From: an uncultured Eubacteriales bacterium
Lineage (GTDB): Bacteria; Bacillota; Clostridia; Oscillospirales; Acutalibacteraceae
Length of the DNA stretch: 64,000 bases
Reading direction: 5' to 3'
Assembly (NCBI GenBank): GCA_934561055.1
Contig: CAKTFN010000003.1
Span: 124,001-188,000 of the forward strand
The notes under the pieces: model-generated
The model's input: only the letters and a program-made list of their open reading frames with translations
Database searches by the model: none
Told to the model about the DNA's origin: nothing
Translations under genes and position numbers: made by a program
Part shown: positions 62,101-64,000 of the stretch, one piece after another
How the letters are laid out: each line of letters begins with the position of its first letter
How positions within the stretch are numbered: position 1 is the stretch's first letter

Positions 62101-64000
62101 TCGGTTTCGGTGAAGGTTTCGTAGGTTCTGTCGGTCGGCATATACTTGCCGATGATCGGCTCAAGGGTCTTGCCGAGAAGCTTTTCAACCATATCGCCGG
62201 CAACGGGATATGCAAGGTTGAGAAGAGCAAGTACCGGTGAGAGAAGGTTTGTGAGAACTGTCTGAATTCCGTTGGAAGCAATGAAGTACGAAAGCTTCGG
62301 AAGGAGTTCGAGAATGTACTCAACAGGACCTTCGCAGATACTGTCAAGAACCGTGAAGATCGGCTCTGTGATAGCGGTAAGAGTTGTTTCGCTCTTCTTT
62401 GCGTTCATGTAATCCTTTGCGTCAACAAGAGTTGAGCTGTCGGAAACAAGAACCTGAAGAAGCGGGAGAATTGCGTTTTCGTAACCTGTGTTACCCTTGA
62501 CTTCGATTACGCCCTTGTCATTCTTTTCGTTGGCAAGAACCTTGATTGATTCGCCTCTGAAGAGGAAGTTGAAGAGGAATTCGAGCGGAGTGACAACACC
62601 TGCAAGAATGCTTACAAAAGCGTTCTTCTTTGCGGTGAAGCCTTCGGCTGCGTCAACGCCCCAGGTCTGAGCGTTCGGGTCAAAGATTGAGGTTGTGCGG
62701 ACGATCTTTCCGTCCTTGTCGGTTTTAGCTTCCGGAATGCCTGCGGCTGCGTCTTTCCAAAGAGCGTTGCCCTTGTCGTCGGCTGCCTGTTCAAAGCCGT
62801 ACCATGTCTTGCCTGCTTCGTCGGTGTAAGTTCCGGTTTCTGCTGAAGCAAGGTCGGTCTTGCTGTAGGTGTATTCCGGAGTGTAGGTATAAGTTACTTC
62901 GTTCGTCTTTTCGTCGGTTACGGAAGTTACCGAATAGGTTACATACTTGAAGTACTTATAATAGTTTGCGATTTCGGCCCATGAAACAACGTGAGCTGTT
63001 GTCTTGTCTTCTCCGTTTTCATCCTTAACGATTGACTGACGGGTAATCTGCTTTCCGTCCTTATCGTTTGCAACGGTAAGAGCGAACTTGGTTCCGTCGA
63101 TTTCGGTTTCCTTAAGGGTGTTGGAGGTTGACCAGTAGTCAACGTCTTCGGTGCCGTTATTGTAAGTGTACTTGTACTGGGTTTCGTATACATAGTCCTT
63201 ACCTTCGCCGGCTTCTGCGCCTGCCATTGCGGCTTCATAAGCTTCCTCCAGAACAGCTTTGAGAGCGTCCGAAGTTGTTGCCGCGATGAATGCTTCCGGA
63301 GTAAGGTCTACGCCGACGATCTGCTTAACGAGCGGAAGAACCGTGCTGAGAGTTCCGTCAAGATTTTCGCCGCCGAGAAGGCCGATGAGAGCACCGATAA
63401 CGGTTGTCACGGTCTTGTCATTGAATGCGTAAACATTGAGGAGTTCATGAACAAAGTCCTTAACGCTCATTCCTTCCTTAAGTCCGCCTATCTTGTCAAT
63501 GAGAGCCTTGAAGGTTGCGTTTTCTTCAAGCATCGGAAGAAGCTGCGGAATTGCGGTGAGGAGAGACTTGTCGAACTTTCTGATTGCACGGCGGAGCTTA
63601 CGCTGAGTAAGCATCGAACCGTCCATATAGGTTTCATAGAGATAATCAACCTTGTCGAAGGAGAGATACTCAAGAACCATTGTGTTAACGTCATAGTTGT
63701 TGAAGTAGGTCAAAAGAACCTTGAAGATGACGTATCTGTTTTCGCCCGTAACAGCGTCAAGAATTGTCTTGACTGTTGTTCCCTCGGAGAGGTCAAGATC
63801 CGGAGCGACAGACTTGAGAATGGTTTCAAGAGTTGTTCCGCCGAGAATGGTTTCGGAGATAATCTGAATGAGTGTGTCTGCGCGGTTTGCAACTGCGCCC
63901 TTGACGTAATACTTACCGTTCTTTTCGGTTGCGGTAAATACGCGCTTTGTTTCAACGTCCTTAATTGTGCAGGTCTTTGCAACGATATTCTTGAAGAGAT
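47163..64000 (-). CDS. Giant repeat protein, C-terminal 5.6 thousand residues (partial)
   Basis: The frame is open without interruption from the window end (64000) to the stop at 47163, giving about 5,610 residues. The TTG at 63713 is internal: the frame upstream continues in the same repeat pattern (NRADTLIQIISETIL). Ten imperfect repeats of 460-675 residues are visible, each with a YxYAIIPLLEALG-type block, a YFIxxDG helix block, a GDxADTLxxLL block and a TWADV...WG block. Two alternating types can be told apart. Hydrophilic Tyr/Lys/Asp-rich inserts (YEYTY...) lie between helices. The C-terminus is WIQRLFAKIKAFFEKIFKIF-like, an amphipathic basic helix, after a DDDDHHEATDE stretch. Probably exported, but the N-terminus is outside the window. 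I do not recognise the family. Confidence 0.88.
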   Translation of the reverse strand, partial: LFKNIVAKTCTIKDVETKRVFTATEKNGKYYVKGAVANRADTLIQIISETILGGTTLETILKSVAPDLDLSEGTTVKTILDAVTGENRYVIFKVLLTYFNNYDVNTMVLEYLSFDKVDYLYETYMDGSMLTQRKLRRAIRKFDKSLLTAIPQLLPMLEENATFKALIDKIGGLKEGMSVKDFVHELLNVYAFNDKTVTTVIGALIGLLGGENLDGTLSTVLPLVKQIVGVDLTPEAFIAATTSDALKAVLEEAYEAAMAGAEAGEGKDYVYETQYKYTYNNGTEDVDYWSTSNTLKETEIDGTKFALTVANDKDGKQITRQSIVKDENGEDKTTAHVVSWAEIANYYKYFKYVTYSVTSVTDEKTNEVTYTYTPEYTYSKTDLASAETGTYTDEAGKTWYGFEQAADDKGNALWKDAAAGIPEAKTDKDGKIVRTTSIFDPNAQTWGVDAAEGFTAKKNAFVSILAGVVTPLEFLFNFLFRGESIKVLANEKNDKGVIEVKGNTGYENAILPLLQVLVSDSSTLVDAKDYMNAKKSETTLTAITEPIFTVLDSICEGPVEYILELLPKLSYFIASNGIQTVLTNLLSPVLALLNLAYPVAGDMVEKLLGKTLEPIIGKYMPTDRTYETFTETDKETGEVKTYKKYSVEDITGIAGENGSNIIRILNDILTGIKVKDSDGNEIALFNGDALKSDFFDQYVSHTITISKRTGNSKEYYWYENAEGKLVKVSSENYNYTEMGEIKKTRYVVDTFTADTADSLVYLLDTVLSEEVVKALASVLKADLNDEENMVSVILNKLIEGESNGLVLTDILTRLFEGYTVTYTRLNGKHIIPNHAAYDKLDDETKKKVEAIPGKLDTVILEALKVAAPMLEKMLSDKRENAYNAAVEQAKKDGKSEEEIAKIQKADADFLEELLAWVASDTKNNATVTAIVNKLLGDKVFTDDMMNTIIGLLVGVIGSFDEKTFNLISQVLEIVADVKLDPQSFAAAVNGEFKNFIGSDSSWKAIAEKYTKYEYTYKTGEKDAEGNDITAKCYGVAGLDGKTANVDEKGIATAATDGKYTLSISYKTVKDAEGKETFELDKDGNKIQATKVICDYANWGIDSKTTFNEKKAAFIDVIGDILTPLFPVLQLVLQGKTLTLVNYGDKKTYQKVSIDDIDDDKNDPNATGNGYIRIQGSKGYEEGLAPILEAFGLSMNNGLMSAAAFNAIDNSKDMLNAVVDALFTLVNKLAASPVNYIAENLAGVLYFLGSDNLYNAVENVLAFVNALLSQIDALYKDEGFRLHLNILKLEDTVKAGKTEKGLISTINDVLANANINFKLSAEMILNLAGMLGDYERFKTVRTSADDSLINNKGEVVDKDGNVIEAKPADGYVTTIKGQEKYFVVELLDFVLKDNVLGSFINTTDASALVKTLIENLTSENAAESVVAILVKLFNKYIVEYKAIKDPDTALVKEAIKYATADKKDGERTVTKAETEKAIKNLDALVNPILDILGMGSVSDLVSKYLYTDNIVNTVVDLLVGLLGNMDEKTWATVTDVLGYVKDIVNVDIKLTPAYYASLSTELRTYITNVLDALNNGKADEEKITLNDLTWAQVAKFYTKYEFTYVIKEATADTKAETATFFGSANDEKVKVDAEGNVTAVAAEYVAQDGEKVYDLIKVFEPKKDEKGNIVTDENGNTVYTDVQSSKVKSDFAWGVDTATDKSAALITAITNLLRPLDFVFELILAGGVYQSDGTTFGKTLGAFREINIMGGSGYNYAVIPLLEALGVKNVKTQAQYNQTIAEGNSPLAYVLEAILSVVDQNKDGIVQYVLSIFANLSYTISKDGLTTIVSNLIAPVSELVKAVKGILPVSVTVDLKGLVEGTDVLKLYTGKDVEANGAEVGVNVDLNASTLEDLVKELIAKYAKSLDLDINFKKIAAQTAKTGDDGNIIYKDSAVDTDWDAIDSKPWGKNIEGDAADTLIALTEMILTPENIQAILDLVGFDINSITNETLRDILDTAIAKPSTLVDTIIKLLNADYTAESIPMVFMYLGYLAYNYSGLEIGGDKATVTASIDKIDKIIGRAVPKVIKVLADQDKPADIIAELYASLGDGATISNVVDYLLKKFAFNDDTLNKLIGLLAGVFGSMDEATFATINKVVNALLKKELTPYSFMKEGTRLEGFFESFIDKSAEGNVGADGKVTEEAKKALTWADVVKSSTVYEYYYVTKNDKGEDVKNAYFNASADASKIAIAADGTITVVAADYEAAEGETVYNLTKVMTTGDKPVHKTAVIPTYEWNVSNKTTFMSVIYELTDVLAPVLDFLFRGGNIELLTPDLTLKGANTYDNAIVPLAKVLGLNIETDSSKFATANDMLKEVVDALFDFINNLENAPISTVLELLGSAGFFIANNGVSTVIKNVLSPVTGLLDIVEAIVPRESVNKLLKQYIKMDLDDIINIAGDRGSALVDLINEKLSGLVVKDGDVNVQVIQILAQDFFVEMSKYVIDCKEVTGSMREDRTLDGTIETKTWTVQKADVLMFVMKSILTPNILAILCKALNLEEGSPLAAIVQNLANKQDSIVDIILMLLNNYEVSYDKFNRADISKVGVDANAPFTFDNIESSLEVIDALIPTVIGLISNGATLEEFINKLVSNADLGNLVMNALVPVLAGLENNKDVDINAILGYVKEFTNIDIKLDPMSFSNKFGSKLVDFLDVPKGATWTEIENAYSQYVYTYTVGETEKTYYSADANLTSVTEGEGENAKTYPLVKKLDENGNHVKAMHSTFDWNIKSINDIVNLACDLLAPFDLLFRVILSGEQIIVLEDPSEERADIRINGGMGYNYSIIPLLEAFGINPITNEEFTALAQKNDGSDIKYVLNALVGLVNDICDKPVETLLKKLANLFYFIGSDGIITVAQNLIAPINEIAKKIDKVYPLAIVIDASEIGKKDGKVLTTYLGKDHKGYGAGITLSVKGADLANLINSLINEITIGGNVINLSLDLDWNRIAAMMAKTVDASKQHGSANTGAELVKIDSKMKYDLKKTGEEQTDKFFNIVGDEVDTFITILQTILTPENTEGLARLIESLIPADLDENIKNVVFDVLNNPIAIEQLIGLVVLVLSGEYNITTYDFVYKLLTALDFDYKKADITGAIAKLDTIVGKAVAKVVKLFGDASKAGKEGATILDEIAANVGENATLKSVVDWLLNDKLFNEATFEKLIDTIIPVLGNTLTSDLCSTINSLLGIDLAPAAFAAAAGNERISKYIGAAETWADVAKASHTESDGSPFNWGANDKDSFIALILAMLKPLDKVLSFVLVGSDLNFAVDGIKLKSGNAYETALNPLFKALGVGGTQIGGTIVDANNANEALENVIGYVFNIVDSLCDKPFTTLLTVIGNLSYFIANDNLTPLIKNLVSPILGILEIAEPIISREQIDTLLKGFIKINGKQYGLTDLLEIGGNGGEQLIDLINNILGGIVIKNNNNPDETVYVVKALPADFFTKLAQYAINVTDKDSTNAKAWTVDTADTLMYILQTALSQDFLNIIFKLANIDTSADLGATLLTLAGKQNDLVDVILMLLENYTITYKRLAQADLDEKAKAEYFGNLNHDNTTNVIKALDPILISVLSMVGVGDLKTMINKLVADNDLGNMIVNMLVPVLANLDLDSILGYVKELTNLNISLDPQSVKASAKFGSKLAFFIGDAKTWKEIEEKYSAGQYKYTYTDDNGNEKTYFAEKTGLKKFTVGEGENAKDYPLTPVYKQAVDENGKPLFEEDGKTPVYTTEQAVGMNSKYDWEISTKEDVVNFACDLLAQLDVVFQVLLSGKQIIGLEDVTAARADIRINGGFGYNTAIIPLFEALGVKNLKTQAQYDALVKAQGSSLKYILNTLLSEVDNILGAPVEELFSRLANIFYFIGSDGINTIADNLLAPVNALLKEVNDVYPIAIAIDMSADKVVSTYFGTEVPESAKAAAGKIYVNISGEALASFINKAIGSIKIGETEIKLKLDLDWNKIAAQMAKRDAEGKIVYGATSQKYDIAGCTFNDGKDLRNVTGDPANALVTLLNVVLTDENSKNIKELVEALIKDVNLPDDIKNLISDILNDPNAIKNLIGSLALILAGGYDVNTLEAVYKYLGVLDWNNADLDKAIPALDRVIKKAFPVIIDLVAKPDKPEAEQNILDKYAASLAGAKATLDGFVSWILNENVFTDKMMGTITGALVKALAGFLTADLAKTLKDLLGIDLSPVAFAKATGNAQFIAYVTVEAADAEAGVTWADVLAAHGHETGKDDEGNAIIEVDPIFTGVNTKAKFIRTFLDLLTPLESILAFLLRGQDLNLAVEGVTLKGNDAYNNVIKHLFTALGLSELGVNFIEAKNYDSMSAVSAIDKTVGYVFSLVDELCDAPFTTLLTVIANLGYFIANDNVEVILTNLVSPVLGIVDALSSVISRDQIDTLLASFIQINGKGYGLTDLLKIAGNRGENLIELINGLLGNIKITDKDGNEVYVVKALDPNFFASLAKAAIKVDEPASGLVINETDAVKWHTELGDTIMFVLSSVLTTDFLNILVKALKLDENANVKDIVLSLAGKENDIADLLVTFLNKHLVEYVPYKQPQLDKTGISYSSADAHKQLNDTLATLDSLIPVIFGFIKSIDASSVKELVYNMILKDNIGDMIVWNIVKLLAGLPAETIDKVLGYVRDLTTLTDLDISPKAFSEAPFGSLLKQYIGNATTWAEVLEKHSRAKTDESGNILKDENGEIIMEAEPFAWGIEAADTDTAINNLINLLSDLLKPLDGILALILMGGTERAEFEATGEHNGKYIAALDEIAIMGGNGYNYAIIPLLELLGADAPTQTEYADMVEANHGSTIYPILKTLLGRVDKILETPVASVLDILANLCYVIGNDNVSVLVQNLIAPVNSLIKLVDPIFPIAININLGNIGVEGASIIETYIGKAHPGVDAGVQISLKGTEIAELLNNVLGGIAINGNALGISLDLDWLKLASSAAADKNSDLIADTSDSAMSTVYDIYNGTDYINIIGDRADTFVTLLKLILTKENVEAIKKALGKEDGFGEPIDSLIEEIIKDPSKIIDIIISLISGGKVTYIPVQNRDIRPKNYDYRTYFVLTERNAEVVANNLDSLINSILTKAKMGTFREFITKKYITNGLINTLLDKLVPLLGGDAVGPILEAVKNIDIKIDGKHLDESCTGIDLTATGFAKKTTSTVLRDKLNAAGSWSNVGSFAGTNWGFTDGDIQGFLKTLAQIVTPLGPVLKFFLAGEGSILNVLDIVKIGGSNGYDYGIIPILEAFGLTAEQVKTLKDYKSYIGSDNEKVLGYILERIGFFAEKLLDKPVETLLTALPNLAYFISNEGVYLAVRNILAPVYAVLEVVAKVYKIDFISELKIEKLLHNIDFRLFVANAKYDFRIPEIDFYKLAELGGDSTKQVATSRTKAANSFNIPVDPYPYINDYPTGKYDSYSNKTTQTYVVADKGDTITYVLTWAIEMFGDAHNREALVQWLTNVFELQSGAQQVVRNGINRMFDACDKNNVADIIVGSLFHALGAGITIDAAIAGNVKQIEQILETIFGALSENKDCIYAGIAEVMEQLTGVWYKTIGDDDDHHEATDEGEKTLSWIQRLFAKIKAFFEKIFKIFR
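48030..62288 (-). repeat. Ten long tandem repeats in the giant protein
   Basis: The conserved Tyr (or Phe) of the YFIANDN/YFIGSDG motif falls at 62286, 60264, 58548, 56856, 55365, 53889, 52359, 50859, 49419 and 48030. The spacings are 674, 572, 564, 497, 492, 510, 500, 480 and 463 codons. In this order the types run B A A B A B A B A plus a divergent last unit. Type A has LDLDWxKIAA after the motif; type B has SREQIDTLL and GLTDLLEIxGNxG. All spacings are whole codons. Confidence 0.8.

Noticed and set aside
63713..63713. TTG at 63713 as the start of the giant gene
   Set aside because: The frame stays open upstream to the window end and encodes the same repeat motif, and there is no ribosome-binding site at this codon.
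1..64000. tRNA, rRNA and known riboswitch classes
   Set aside because: Intergenic regions were read for cloverleaf arms, T-box, FMN, TPP and SAM signatures on both strands; none was convincing.

Overview
The window reads as a chromosomal segment of an anaerobic, Gram-positive gut-type clostridium (Clostridia, probably Oscillospiraceae/Ruminococcaceae-like). This rests on strong Shine-Dalgarno sites, clostridial-style sigma-A promoters, an Rnf complex, a ferredoxin-linked 2-oxoacid oxidoreductase, a D-2-hydroxyacid dehydrogenase, an iron alcohol dehydrogenase, a cytosolic GH3 glycosidase, and very large secreted repeat proteins. The species cannot be named from the sequence. No rRNA, tRNA, CRISPR array, prophage or transposase gene was seen.

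Layout. 1-2.7 kb: a korDABC-type 2-oxoacid:ferredoxin oxidoreductase operon. 2.7-7.5 kb: a 1577-residue secreted protein with about 26 Cys-rich repeats (minus strand). 7.8-9.2 kb: a secreted metallophosphoesterase. 9.4-14.8 kb, all minus strand: a D-2-hydroxyacid dehydrogenase; an ECF sigma / ankyrin-bearing anti-sigma / 53-residue membrane protein / secreted protein operon; a zinc-ribbon membrane protein split by a frameshift; and an iron alcohol dehydrogenase. 15.0-22.1 kb: apbE, a NusG-domain-II protein, an Hpre_diP_synt_I/Gx-type membrane protein and rnfCDGEAB, apparently one operon. 22.3-24.7 kb: GH3 glycosidase. 24.8-28.9 kb: gltX-glnS-membrane protein operon. 29.0-31.7 kb: XRE regulator divergent from a secreted CHAP-domain protein, then a secreted protein with an InlB-like segment. 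31.9-36.2 kb: udk, uvrC, ABC-F. 34.4-36.7 kb: two related type I toxin-antitoxin-like units lie on either side of the ABC-F gene; only one keeps a toxin ORF. 36.7-45.6 kb, minus strand: sialidase-like protein, argF-carA-carB, and a polar amino-acid ABC transporter. 45.6-47.2 kb: no gene; a degenerate inverted-repeat element of about 1 kb. 47.2-64.0 kb: the C-terminal 5.6 thousand residues of a gigantic repeat protein whose start lies beyond the window.

How the parts fit. The Kor enzyme makes reduced ferredoxin. The Rnf complex, matured by the ApbE flavin transferase next to it, can turn ferredoxin oxidation into an ion gradient and NADH, and the two dehydrogenases can dispose of NADH. The envelope side of the window is unusual. 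Two secreted proteins share a Cys-repeat module and an almost identical C-terminal Cys/aromatic/Lys tail, one of them joined to a CHAP amidase-like domain. The giant repeat protein ends in a related amphipathic helix without the cysteines. These tails are the best candidates here for an undescribed surface-attachment or sorting signal.
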